Source: Pseudogymnoascus destructans
Lineage: Eukaryota; Ascomycota; Leotiomycetes; Thelebolales; Thelebolaceae
Length of the DNA: 53,735 nucleotides
Direction: 5' to 3'
Assembly: GCF_001641265.1 (NCBI RefSeq)
Contig: NW_020167569.1
Span: 1-53,735, forward strand
The notes beneath the pieces are model-generated. The model did not search any database and was not told the DNA's origin. It saw only the letters and a list, made by a program, of their open reading frames with translations. The translations under genes were made by a program, and so were the position numbers. This document shows positions 21,536 through 32,900 of the stretch, one piece after another. Position 1 is the stretch's first letter; every line of letters begins with the position of its first letter.

Positions 21536-22940
21536 TATGCTAGCTCCTTCCCCCATGATAACGATACCATGCCCTCCCTGTCTCAACCTTCCTCTTCTAG
21601 CCTCACCCTCACTACACTAAACTAACACTTGATGATCTCGCTATGGCTGCCGGACTGCATGCACATAGCTTTACTGTGCATCTCACCACTCACCATCTTC
21701 GGTAGGCATCTGTCTTGTCTTGCACCTTGTCTGTTGCCTTCCCCCTCCCCCCCCCTCCCCCCCCCCTTCAACCCCCCCCCCAACACACACACCCTATGGC
21801 GTGGGATGTGAGACTACATGTAGCACACAGGCTTATACTTCTTAGACCTTTCTCCCACAAATAGACTCCGCCCTACTGGATGCTGCCGTGCGAGGTGCCG
21901 CCGAGACCACGACACTGCTTGTCACAGATTCCACCGTCTTCCTTCCTCTCTTCCTTCCCTGGATGATACGATACGAACGGCGTATCTTGGCCTTATGCAA
22001 ACGAGCGACTTCCTTTACTAGCTGTCTCTTCTGTCATATTTCATTACTTTTGATACAACATATTTATTCTATCAAACTCCTGTCGTTATCGTCTCATTGG
22101 CTCTTCAGTTCGTGTGCCCACCAACGCAACGTTAAATCCTCACTCCTTCTTACTTTGGCCGGCACTGGAGGGAAGTGACAGGCACATCAAAACTCACAGA
22201 TCTTCAACGGCTTGCAGGATAGTCCCAAGGTCTGAAGGCAATAGATCTTCTATTTATGAGCTAGAAGTGAGATACTGCTGTAGGTTTGCATTCCATCTCT
22301 CTGATTTGCATGCATGTCAACCGAATCGGATATATCATGCATAGTCCCGGAGGTTAGAGCACATATTTTACGCCTCGACAGCGCGGTGACGGTGATGCCC
22401 CCCGCTGGGACTTCTCACAACCTAAGTTTTACCACCGCACCCGGTCCGGTTGGTGGTTTGAAGTCAAGCACTCGGTATCTTCAGGCGAAAGAACTGTATA
22501 CAGTGTGCCGTGCCTGGCGTTTCGACAATTTCACTCCTCGGCGCCTGTGCATACACCTGCGAAGAAGAAGCAACACACTTTTAACATTGCCTCTGTCCAT
22601 CTCTACCTCTGGGCGTCCTGAACGGGAAATGCATGCGAGGTTTATAGCGGAGAAGAAAACGACGCCAGCAGTGTTTCATTCTTTGACACTATAGTCACTA
22701 ATATATCAACAGACGTATGATCTTATTCGTTCGCCCCATCGTCTGCCAGGACGTTGATTACCCTTGGCATCAAGATTAAGAAGATATCTGGAAGGCTGGA
22801 TCCATTTTATCTGGTCGACACCCCTACGTTCGATCACTCGACTAGCATCGGATGGCAGTTGTCAGCTAACAACCAAACATTTACCTGGATGATTGTTCCA
22901 CCAAGACATATCTTACTGCCAACGCGGATACAATAACGAA

Positions 22941-25418
22941 ATGGAAGTCGGATTGATGCTAAATGCATCGCCCGACGATGGAGACCAGCCACGGCCACTA
23001 CTCACTGGGGAAGCCGCGATCCGAAGTCGGACGCCCTGGGATGCTGGCGGTTATTCACTACCAGTGAACCACGATCTGGATACGACAATCAGCAAACACA
23101 TTCATCATCATGACTCCTCTCTTGAATCATCACAGACGTATCCCACCAAGCATAGCTTATCTGACAGCCGCGGATCCCTCTCTTCTCTTGCTTCTGCATC
23201 AACTTCAACGCACTCAAGACTTTCCTCAGCATCAACTGTTGGCGGGTTCCAAGTCTTCAACAACTTTACGGACAGTTCCAAATTATCAGATTCTACCCTG
23301 GACTGGACCAGTATTCTGGCAAACTCTGCTACGCTCTCACCAGCTTCCCCTGCCACGTTCAGCTTCCATCATTACCCTCCATCGCCTCGTGCGGAGCTAA
23401 TACACGTTCTGGCTCAAATCGCTGAGGGACGATTCATGGATGCCGACAGCACTTTAGAAGAACACTACAGGGATAGTGAGATGGCTGATGTCGATGCTAG
23501 AGCGACAAGCGCCACCTCTGAACAGCCAGCTCTGTCAAGGACGGCATCACCAACGGATGCTTTGCTTATCAAAAGGCACACACCGCTAACTCCTCAAGAG
23601 TCTGAGACAGCTGGAAGTGTGTCTGCCCAGCCTCACCCTTCTGGCGAAGAAAATATCGCGCCTTGGAAGTATCAATCACGAGCACAGCTAGACCGCCTAA
23701 ACTCATTTCCACCATCGGAGAGCCGCCGAGAGTTTGAGTCTCACTCGGGCCGGTTCGCTATGGAGTCTAGACGTCATAAAAGGGCCTTCTCTGAGCCCCA
23801 TATCCAAGGCCAGTCAGGTGCTTCGTTTGGACAACCTACAAGCGATATGTTGGCAAGGTATCGGAGATCTGAGCCTACTCCACCTTCGTCCCAACATCCC
23901 GAGAATGAGTCGCCGCAAGCCGAGACTCTGGATGATGCGTTGCATTTAGGTTCGCAGTATACACCACCACTACAGGACCTGCATTCAACATGCATGTTCA
24001 AAGAAGGATGCGATACCGGTTCGCAGCCCCGAAAGGCCGTGTCTCACATCTTTGGGCGCAACAAAATGTGCACGCGACTCATCCCAGAGCATGTTTGGGT
24101 GCGATACTGCCGCAAACACTACCAAAGGAGTCGATATCGAGAGCCAAAGAACTGGCCCCGCTGTCAGTGTGATCTTGTCCAGAAACAGATCCAGAGACTA
24201 GAAGAATGGAGCGCCGAGAATGAGCGTCGCGAGGAGGGTGGTGTGGTCAGGAGCTGGGGTCTCGCTGTTCGCAAACGGGAGCAAAAACGACTGGATGACC
24301 TCGCATTGTCCAAGGCGAGGGGTGGGAGGGGAAATCCATATGTCGGAAACTACGAGGACGTCGACCCTTCCGCACCAGCTACTGCCGTCCCTCTCTGGCT
24401 CAGAAGCCTGTGCGGCAAGACCTACAGCACGCTGGACATCAGAGATATATTCAACCGTGTTCACCAAGAACTCCTAAACTCCCCCAGCCCAGTCTTCCCA
24501 GACATCGAGATCCTCCCCCACATCACTCTCGACGGCGACGAATCCGAATCCCCCATGCGCTACGGCGGGCGCCGCAAAACACCCACCACCAGCCACCAGC
24601 GATCCCGATCCATGGGCGGCGCCTTACCACCCCCACTCGACAGCTTTCCTGAAGACCTGCAGTTCAACACCGCCCCGAGGTCGAGATCGAATAGCAATTT
24701 TGAAAACCAAGATGGCCCACTCCACCATAAACGCAAGCGCCGCGACTGCTCCCCTGAAGACGCGGATGCGGAACTCACGGCGCAGAGCCAGAGGCTTCGG
24801 CTTAACGTTACTACGGGGGCGTATGAAGCGCACCCCTCGATCCTCTCGGCGTCCTCAAGCGCTAGCGATGTATTCCAAACCCACGGCCCATACAGATCCC
24901 CTCTACGCACGCCACCAGCATTAACGCCGTCGTTGCAATCCCTCCCCAGCATCCTCGCTAGTGATGGCCCAGCGCCGACACGGTATCCGTTGCGCTCTAG
25001 CTCAACCATGCTCCTCGCCGCCCCTGATAACGGACATCGTCGCTCGAGATCGGATGTTAATGGTTTCCCGTTCCCGGAACAGCCAGTGATGGTGTCGCAT
25101 ATGAGGTCGTATTTTGGGGCGGGGTATCAGTTTCCTGAGAACCACGGCCACAGCTCCCACCACAATCAACCCCACCACCATAACCATAGCCACCAGGGGA
25201 TGCAGGAGGGGCAGAGGTACCCGTCCGCCAACGTGGCCTTTCCGCGAGGGGGACATTCGAGACATCAGAGTACACCTGTGGGGCCGGGATTGGGTCTTAC
25301 GCAGCCTGGGGCGATGCCGCTGCCGCCGCCGTTGGTGAGGGGGGAGGAGAAGTTTGGGGGGGTGTTGGTGTCGAGGGGTGTGAGGGAGGTGGAGAATTAT
25401 GAGAAGCACGCGCGTTGA
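22941..25418 (+). CDS. Fungal-specific protein with Cys/His cluster (HIFGRNK...CRKHYQR)
   Basis: An 825-residue frame from ATG 22941 (protein begins MEVGLMLNA); the open frame extends upstream to a TTG at 22893 that is unlikely to be used. I cannot name it. The N-terminal ~340 residues are Ser/Thr/Pro-rich with no fold visible. A compact conserved-looking domain follows at about residues 350-460: TCMFKEGCD, then HIFGRNKMCTRLIPEHVW, then YCRKHYQRSRYREPKNWP, then CQCDLVQKQIQRLEEW. The spaced Cys and His residues suggest zinc binding, and the basic character suggests nucleic-acid binding. The rest is disordered with several RSRS patches, a KRKRRD putative nuclear signal, and a His-rich segment (HHNQPHHHNHSHQ). 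A transcription regulator is a reasonable but unproven guess. An upstream intron in the long leader is possible. Confidence 0.8.
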   Translation: MEVGLMLNASPDDGDQPRPLLTGEAAIRSRTPWDAGGYSLPVNHDLDTTISKHIHHHDSSLESSQTYPTKHSLSDSRGSLSSLASASTSTHSRLSSASTVGGFQVFNNFTDSSKLSDSTLDWTSILANSATLSPASPATFSFHHYPPSPRAELIHVLAQIAEGRFMDADSTLEEHYRDSEMADVDARATSATSEQPALSRTASPTDALLIKRHTPLTPQESETAGSVSAQPHPSGEENIAPWKYQSRAQLDRLNSFPPSESRREFESHSGRFAMESRRHKRAFSEPHIQGQSGASFGQPTSDMLARYRRSEPTPPSSQHPENESPQAETLDDALHLGSQYTPPLQDLHSTCMFKEGCDTGSQPRKAVSHIFGRNKMCTRLIPEHVWVRYCRKHYQRSRYREPKNWPRCQCDLVQKQIQRLEEWSAENERREEGGVVRSWGLAVRKREQKRLDDLALSKARGGRGNPYVGNYEDVDPSAPATAVPLWLRSLCGKTYSTLDIRDIFNRVHQELLNSPSPVFPDIEILPHITLDGDESESPMRYGGRRKTPTTSHQRSRSMGGALPPPLDSFPEDLQFNTAPRSRSNSNFENQDGPLHHKRKRRDCSPEDADAELTAQSQRLRLNVTTGAYEAHPSILSASSSASDVFQTHGPYRSPLRTPPALTPSLQSLPSILASDGPAPTRYPLRSSSTMLLAAPDNGHRRSRSDVNGFPFPEQPVMVSHMRSYFGAGYQFPENHGHSSHHNQPHHHNHSHQGMQEGQRYPSANVAFPRGGHSRHQSTPVGPGLGLTQPGAMPLPPPLVRGEEKFGGVLVSRGVREVENYEKHAR

Positions 25419-26087
25419 TGGGTTATTTTGTTAGACCACTGCCGGCCGCGGGTGGGTTTATGATATACGCCACTCTTTATTTCTTGCGATTTATTTGGTT
25501 TCGGTGTAGATACACATATGGCCTGGACTGCACTGAAGGTGGTGGATAGGCGTTTGTTTCTATTTCGTCTGCCTGCCTGTCTGTTCAGCTCTGGGGGTTT
25601 CAGCTTTCATTCATGTTCATTGTTTGGCTCGATTATATAAATCCCTGGAGGATTTCTTTTTTTATTTGGGCGCAAAAATGGAAACGGATGGGGTAGGATG
25701 GGGTAGGATGGGATGGATGGGAGGCATGGGAAATGGAAAAAGAACGGGGAAAATGGCGTCGGGATCATTCTGTTGTTTGTGTGCATTGCGGTGATTTCGC
25801 GGGAAGGGAAGGGTGGTGTATACATCATGGCTGGGCTGGGCTGGGTTGGGATGGGGCGAGGGGGCCATGGCTGGATACATGGCCTGGTCTAGTTGGTAGC
25901 GTGGTAGATAGTGTCGGAATAGAAAGCATGGTTAAGCTCAATCAAATCATCCATCAATGATTCAGTCCGCCTGTCAGTTGATGACGGCAAGCCGTGCAGG
26001 TATCATCATGCATTACCACCCTCCCATCTCTACCCCCCTCCCCCCCTTCTATCTACCTCCCCCTCTCCCCTCCTCTTCATCTATCTT
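25419..26087. other. Convergent 3' intergenic region
   Basis: About 670 bp lie between two converging genes. It contains short G-rich repeats (GGATGGGGTA near 25690 and GGCTGGGCTG near 25830) and C-rich runs near 26040-26080. No gene is seen. Confidence 0.5.
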
Positions 26088-28479
26088 CTAGCTAGACACC
26101 TCAACCCCCAACCCATGCATCTCCACCCCCAAAAACTCCCCCGCACTCACAATCTCCGTACTCCCATAAACCACCCTCCTCCTCCCCGCCCCCTTCGCCG
26201 CACCCACACCCCCCTCCCCCGTCCTCTTCGCCCACTCCAAAAGATTGCCGTATTCATCCATGCTCCCCCCCCCAACTGTGAACACCACCGCCTCGCTGAA
26301 CCCCTGGCGGCGTTGTCCAAAGCTGGCGCCTGTGCCGGGTCCCAGACTCCCGAGGCCGCCGGGCATGGGACTAGCTGTCCCACCGCGCGGCGCGGAGGGC
26401 GGAGGTGCAGTCCCCCGAGCGTTGGCGGAGCGGGGGTCGAAATACAGATAATTCTCCGTCTTCGCAATCGCCGAACTTGACGCGGCGGCGGGATCCATGA
26501 TGGATTCCGTGATCTTGGTGATGGTCAAATCGCGGTTTGCGGGGAGGAAGTTTTTTACACCAGAGATTAGGGTCTCGAAGTTGGCGGTTACGCCGGTGGC
26601 GGCGAGGCGGTCGGTGAGCCGGTTGGAGATGGAGGAGAAGTTGCGGAAGAGGTCGGAGGAGGAAGAAGGGGCTGGGGTGGTGGGGGGGAGGGCGGTGGAG
26701 GTTAGCATTGTCATGCGGGTTGTTGCGCGGACTCTGTTGGTGTGGTTAGTGGGGGGGATTTTTAAAAAAGGGGAGGGGAAAAACAAACTTCTGAATATAA
26801 GCCACCGCACTAGTATCCGCCCCCGCCTTCCCCAACGCCTCCACAAACCGATCCATATCCCCCTTCGAAACCTCCTGCTCGGTGCTCAAGAACCAAATAA
26901 TAAACACCCTCAACTTATCCAACGGTTCCTTCCCCTTATCCTCATCATTCAGCAACTCCAGCATCTGCGCCTTCGACGTCTTCGTGATTGTTTCTTCAAG
27001 CTGGAAGTAGTTATCCAGCTGGCGATTCTTGATTCCGTTCAGCAGCGCGGCGAGGATGTTCATGTGGATGTCCAAGACGGCTTTGCGCTCGCGCAGCTCG
27101 GGGAGGAGAGTGATGGCGGCTTTGAGGTGTTGCGCGGAGGCGCTGGTGTCGTTTTGGAGGTCTTCGAGGGAGGAGGCGCCGGTTTTTTTGGTGATTTCCG
27201 CGGCGTCGTCTTTGTAGCGCATTAGCTCCGCGTCGATGTCCTCGGCGACTTGGGGAAAGGGCAGGCCGGCGTTTTTCGTCCAGAAGAAGTCGTTGGCGGT
27301 AAGGTCGTAGCTGCGCTTCGTGGTGCCCTTTGCAGGGTTCTCCTCATCGATAGGGGATTCCACGGTGATGCGGTTGAGCTTCATGTTTAGCACGTCGTGG
27401 ACGAGGGATTGGTACGTCCACGAGTGCGAGAGCATGGGGATCAGATCTACGTTCCTGTCGAGGATCAACAAAACGGGGCGCGAGGAGGTGCCGCTGGTGG
27501 ATGTGGAGGGCCGGCCGGAGCTGGAGAAGAGGTTATCTTTTGAGTTGAGGATGTGGTCGCGTAGCTTGCGGTCGAGTTTCGCGGAGATCATCTCAGCTGC
27601 TGCGCCTTTGGGGCAGCGGATGATGGGGATGACGCCTGCCCATGATTAGCTTTCTTAAACCCGCGCAGCTCCTACGGGAAAATCGGCAACATACCCATAG
27701 TAACAACGACGCTAAACAGGCCGCTCACAATCCGCTCTATTATATCCTCCAGCTGCTGATCCGTCGTCTTCGCGCTGTTGAGCGCCCAGTACGTGTGATC
27801 CTTGCGCATACCCAGACTGAACAGATCCGGCTCGCTGACGATGAAATTCAGGTACTGGTCGAAGACCTGCGCGATATTCTCTGAGGTTCCGGCGTCGGCG
27901 GTCTGGGATGCGAAGTCTTCGAGGAGGGGGCGGGGTATCGAGGAGAGGAAGTTGATGTAGGCCGGGGAGTAGAGGCCGCGGGTTAGGTCGGTGGTGATGG
28001 CTTTGAGGTTGTCGGAGGAGGGTTCGACGAGGTAGAGGACGGGGACGTCGGGTATGGGGTTTCGTGCTGAAGCAATGTGCCTAGAGACGTCAGCTGTATG
28101 TTATGGGTGTGTGAGCTTTCAAGGCGTGAGCTCTCCTGGAGTGGGCTCGTACATGTGCATTGTGACCCCCCATGTTCTTAGATCGCTAACCCTCAGCACG
28201 CTGCTGATGATATCCCGCCCCAAATCATCAAACACCAGGATCTTCCATATCGGGTTTCCATCCTCATCCAGGATCGGGACGGACGTCGAGGATATCTCGT
28301 GAGAGCTGGCGCTCGGGTCAGCATGGCTGGCTGCGGGATCCTGGGCATGGTTTAAATTGAGGATCTTCTCGATGGAGCCTGTTTGTGTCCCAGTTAGTGT
28401 TGGTTCTTCCAGCGTGTGAGGTGGTATTTGGGTTCTTACGGATTTGGCGTTCGCGGAGGGATGGGTGGGTGGTCGCCAT
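26088..28479 (-). CDS. SLY1: SLY1, Sec1/Munc18 family ER-Golgi fusion factor
   Basis: Five exons, complement(26088-26733, 26789-27635, 27695-28080, 28153-28378, 28440-28479), join in frame to 714 residues across four GT-AG introns of 54-72 bp. Sly1 binds the syntaxin Sed5 and promotes SNARE assembly for ER-to-Golgi and intra-Golgi fusion. Recognisable Sly1 landmarks are RERQIRSIEKILNLN at the N-terminus, IWKILVFDDLGRDIISSVL, RNPIPDVPVLYLVEPS, then PVLLILDRNVDLIPMLSHSW and the closing half with VYGSTEIVSAGEFL. The first coding exon is only 40 bp. The stretch GGTASPMPGGLGSLGPG near residue 625 is a Gly/Pro-rich insert commonly variable in fungi. It is head-to-head with the PNUTS-like gene across 1.5 kb. 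Confidence 0.95.
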
Positions 28480-28510
28480 TCTTCGACTGGTGTGGTGGTT
28501 GATTAAGGAA

Positions 28511-28582
28511 GGGGATGAAGGGGATGAAGGGGATGAAGGGGATGAAGGGGATGAAGGGGATGAAGGGAATGAAGGGGATGAG
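28511..28582. repeat. 9-bp minisatellite GGGGATGAA, about 8 copies
   Basis: Tandem GGGGATGAA units with one GGGAATGAA variant lie 30 bp upstream of the SLY1 start codon, in the region expected to be its 5' UTR or core promoter. On the SLY1 strand it is a TTCATCCCC array. Confidence 0.95.
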
Positions 28583-29112
28583 AGTCGGCAGGAGATGGGC
28601 GCATCAGTCTAGCGCGGGGAATGCTCTCATACGACTCTTGCAGTTTTGACAGGAGCAGCTGCAATATGGTAGGTTTGAGAGAATGAGGGTATTATGAATA
28701 ATTGTATCCGTAGTAGCTCTCTCGCACCAACGGCACTCTCCGTCGTCATAGCGTCCTCAACTCATAGCTCGCTTAAGCGCGACGTGGCCAGTGCGGCAAG
28801 GATCTTCTTCAATGGACCCAACGTCAAACACCGAAACCTGCTCCTCCTCGTCCTCCTCCTTTCCCATCTCCTCCCTCTCTCTCTCTCCCTCATCGTAATC
28901 AATTCATAAATTCATCACCCCAAGCGTACGAATACTCAATTAAAGAAGGAGCGCGCAGTATTTGCGCTGTTGTCCTGGCTGTGCTGACAGGCGCTGAACA
29001 GGCGCTGTAAGGGGTGTAATACTCCACGCAAGCGCTGTCAGGACTGTCGGGTTCAGGGTCAACAGCAGGCGCATCGTTATTTTTTTTGTTGCGCGCGCGC
29101 GAGGAGGAAGCG

Positions 29113-29280
29113 GACAGGATACAGAGAAGGATACAGAGACAGGATACAGAGAGGGATACAGACACAGGATACAGACACAGGATACAGACACAGGATACAG
29201 ACACAGGATACAGACACAGGATACAGACACAGGATACAGACACAGGATACAGACACAGGATACAGACACAGGATACAGAT
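29113..29280. repeat. 13-bp minisatellite ACACAGGATACAG
   Basis: About ten near-perfect 13-bp units follow a few degenerate ones (GAGAAGGATACAG, GAGAGGGATACAG). There are no spacers between units, so it is a minisatellite and not a CRISPR array. Confidence 0.95.
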
Positions 29281-29518
29281 GGTGGACAGCGGAACAGAAC
29301 AGAGGACAGTCAAGTGTATACAGACAGACAAGACAGCAGCAGTGCAAAATACACGCGCAGGAACGTGTGTTGCTGCTGCGTGTTGGTTGAGTTGTTGTCG
29401 CGCCTAAAGGGGTGTTTTCTGCATTGTGGGTTATCTGTTGTTGTCTGTGGTTGTCTGTTGTTGTCTGTGGTTGTCTGTGGTTGTCCGTCCGGCCCTTTCC
29501 TCGAGTCTTTTGCAGCGT

Positions 29519-29586
29519 CAAATATTGGGCTGTACCTACAATCGCGAGAAGCGCCAAATACTGGGCTGTACCTACAATCGCGAGAA
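29519..29586. repeat. 35-bp tandem duplication
   Basis: Two copies of a 35-bp unit starting CAAATATTGGGCTGTACC, one base different (ATATT/ATACT). It is preceded by TTGTCTGTGG repeats at 29433-29490. Confidence 0.85.
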
Positions 29587-29984
29587 GAAGCGCGTACACT
29601 TGAGGCAGGAGAGGAGAGCAAAGGAGAGATACCGTACGTACTCTTAATTCGACGTACAGCGCGACTTTATTTACAGTACGACTTCACATCACAACTCACC
29701 TTTTCTTCACTCCCTCAAACCTACAGCGTCACTCTACAGTACATCCATGACTTTTAGCTGGGGAACAGGTCCCGTCGTCTTTTGACCCGTCTGTTGTTGA
29801 GTGGTCGCTCACGGTTCACGGTCCCGGTCCCGGTCCACGGTCCCGGTTCACGTTCACGGTTCACGGCCGTCTATCGCTTAGTGTCTCCCATCTCCACCGT
29901 CTCTCCACAGCCACATCCCAACCCCACGGTCACGGCCAAATAATTCCGATAAAGCCGCACCCCCGCACGGTCCATCTAACAAAT

Positions 29985-32900
29985 ATGGATCACGTGCAGG
30001 ATAACAACCCCATCAGAGCAGATGAGAACTACTCGCATGAATTGGGTCAACAGATGAATAATTACATCGTCGACCCGTCTTTAATTGACCAAAATCAATG
30101 GGTGCTGCAGGAACAGCAGGAACAGCAGCAGCCCGCACTGTATGCCGAGGATATCTTCAATTCACAGCAGTACCAGCACCCGCATGCCCACCAGCAGCAC
30201 CAACTCACACATCAACACCCGCAGCAGATCCAGCAGCAGCAATATATCCTGCCTGCTCAGTCGCAATTTAATTATGGCACTTCCCAGTCACCTGTGTATC
30301 CAAATGCGCAATATCAGGCCGTATATGGCCAGGAGCCCCTACGCTCAAATACCAGCCTGGGACAGTATGGAGTTCAGTATGGCGCCTACCCGACCACCAG
30401 CCAGAGCCCTATACAGCAGATGCCTCAGCAGGTGTCTCTCCAATCTCACCAGCAGTATGCGCCCAACCAAGGTCAATACTCCTACTCCCCTCAAGCTCAA
30501 GTGCCTGTAACGATCTCGCCACATGATCTCGACAGGGCCGTGCAATATCCTGCGCCGGTTCCAGCGAGAAATATCTTGACTCAGCAGCCCGTTCCCAGCA
30601 ATGCTGCCAGCCAGAATTTCCGCCAGTCATGGACGCCAGAGCCGGAGTTCCAGGAACAGTCCGTCCCAGTTTCGACTCCGGTGCCGCAATATCACCCTGT
30701 GCAGCCGGAGATTCAGACTCAGCATGCCCCTTCTCGCCCTGTGGTTAGCCAACATGCCGCCATCTCACCCGTGCCTGCTTTGCCTTCCGTGCCTGCAAGC
30801 CAGCCCGAACCAGTAAATCAACCTTCACCAGCGAGCCAGCCTATTCCTAGCCAGCCTATTCCCAGTGTATCGGACGCAGCTCAGAAATATGCTTCCGCAC
30901 AGCTTAGGGTTACGCACCCTGAGTTGCTGGCTGAAACAAAGGATATTCCATCTCGCAGGTTCTCCCAGGCTCCTTGGGCGGTCCTTGGTGTAGGCTCGAT
31001 TGAACTAGACAATAGGTATTCCTGTAAGTTTAACCACTAAACAATTGGTGTACTCACCCCCTTTGTGAAAGCACCGAACTAATTCTCGTCCGTAGCAAAA
31101 GCACTTCCCGTCTGGCAAGGCCGGCCTAACCGAAGTGGAAAGGTCCTAGTACCTGGCCTCGAGCATAGTAAGTGTTTCCCCCTCCCCCCCCCCGGCTTAG
31201 TTCATTTATAAAAAGTGCATTGTTGACATCCTCTCGTCTAGAACTCTCCGCCGTCCCCACAAGCAAACCTAAGAAAATCCGCGCCCCAGGTACAAAGAAG
31301 TACGCCACCGCGAGGAAGTCTAATTTACTTGGGAGGGAGCGACCCACGCCTTTATCTGCTGCGAATATTCCTGCGGGTGAGATAAGCAGCCGTAGGCCGC
31401 CGTCGGTGTCGCCGGCGGACTCGAGTTCGGAGGAGTATACGAGCTCAGAGGACGAGTCGGAGTATTCGGATGAGGAAGAGGAGCTGGGAGATATGAGGAC
31501 GCTAGACGAGGCAAGTTCGGTTTTATTGTTGTTTATTGTTGGGTGTGATGGTGAACGCTTATGTTCGAGTCCCGAGACTTGAGTTTCCTTGACGACTAAC
31601 AAAGAACCGCCCCCCCCCCCCCAACACCTTTTCCTTGTTCTTCATATCGTTGTTATTTTCTATTGTCTGTTATCTGTTATTTGTTACTAACAATGGAACA
31701 GATTCGCCCCGAGCCACGTCCAACGGATGTCGCCGAGGCCGCAACCTGGGATGCCCTTGGCATAATCTACAGTCCGCCAGGTCGCCGTGCAACAACAGAG
31801 GAGAAGATGAGAGTTGCTATGGAATTCCATCCCTTTGTCGCAACTCTACGTGAAGAGCTGGTGCGAGTTACGGCAGAGCTGGCAAAGGCGGAAACCGAGA
31901 AGCGTGGTGCCGATGTCAAGAAGTTGAAAGTTGAGCGTGCTACGCGACAGCAGGCTCTTGTTAATGCTTTGAATATCGCCATCACCAAGGGACATCAAGA
32001 TCTCAAAGATACGCTAGCTACCCACGACAAGTTCGTTGTTGGATTGACGAATATCCTCAGAAACTGTATCAAAGCAGATGACTACCTCGGCGACCTCGCT
32101 CTTGCAGTCTTCCATCTCATGTCCGCCTTCACCAAAACCAGCGAGGCCGTCTTGACCAGATCTAAATTCGATGGCATTGTCAAGAAGTTCAACAAGAGTA
32201 GACTAGAAAGCAAGAATGTCGATCTTGAAGGAAAGCGGAGGCAAGAGGATATCAGGCGCTTTGTGGAAATAATCATGAAGAGCACGGTCGAATCTCATGA
32301 TAGAGCTATAATGGCTGCTGCTGAAGATTCTGCCAAGAGAGGCGAAATGAAGGAGGCTATTGCGAGAGGGGAGTATAAACCTACAGCTCCTACAGATGTC
32401 AAGGCGGGAATACAGCCGGCATCGAGCCTGAAGAGACCTCATGAGCCTGATGATAGCACCAGTAATTCACCAAACAAAAAGATTGCAGCCGAAGGCGCCA
32501 AGTGCTTCCCTGCTAAACCATCCGGCAACAAGGTCCCCATAAAGACAACTGGTTTCTTCGCCAAGCTCGGGAAGCAAGGACCCAAAGCCGCGCCAGCCAC
32601 GACAAATATCCCAGCAGCCAAGCCCGTGGCAAAAAAGCCCGCTCCCTCCACCGGACCATCCACTCTCTCCATGCTCCTCGCCGACATCTCCAAGCCCAAA
32701 GCCCCCCCCAAAGCCCCCGAGGCCCCCAAGCGCCCCGACGAAACACCCGAGCAGAAAGCGAGAAGGGAGCGCAAGGAATCTAGACGTCATCTCAGGGTTC
32801 ACTTCAAAGGGGGCGATAGCCTCACCGAAGTCCGGATCTTCACGCACGAGCGAGCGGAGAATGAGGGGCGCCAGGGTGAAATGCTGAGGGATGCACATGA

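Larger units (their letters stand above)
20069..22940. other. 2.9 kb gene-poor interval, probable long leader/promoter
   Basis: No conserved protein is seen in either strand. The interval contains low-complexity DNA: a 14-bp motif GTGGCCGATCAGAC repeated about three times (20842-20882), ACAAACA repeats (21185-21230), an 8-bp TTCTACTC array (21449-21535) and long C runs (21738-21782). The 1.5 kb before the next gene has several short upstream ATG frames. The right-hand part is plausibly the promoter and long 5' UTR of the 825-residue gene. A noncoding RNA cannot be excluded. Confidence 0.5.
28480..29984. promoter_or_regulatory. Divergent intergenic region with minisatellites, SLY1/PNUTS-like
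   Basis: 1.5 kb lies between two divergent genes, with three blocks of tandem repeats (listed separately) and a run of CACGGTT/CCCGGTC-type repeats at 29810-29870 close to the downstream gene. Open frames here are by-products of the repeats. The promoters of both genes must lie within it. Confidence 0.55.

Noticed and set aside
22893..22940. Start of the Cys/His protein at 22893 and of PLD1 at 10790
   Set aside because: Both upstream positions are TTG codons. The first in-frame ATGs (22941 and 10838) are more credible in a fungus.
29113..29280. Regular repeats resembling a CRISPR array
   Set aside because: The 13-bp units are directly tandem with no spacers, and the genome is eukaryotic. 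It is a minisatellite.
28899..29757. Long open frames (up to about 220 residues) on both strands in the SLY1 upstream region
   Set aside because: They come from the 13-bp repeat, which lacks stop codons in several frames, and their products are pure repeats.
31663..31701. Independent 909-residue gene starting upstream of 31702
   Set aside because: The region is intron-like (TACTAAC branch site, pyrimidine tract, CAG acceptor), the open frame there begins at TTG, and the upstream exons join in phase.
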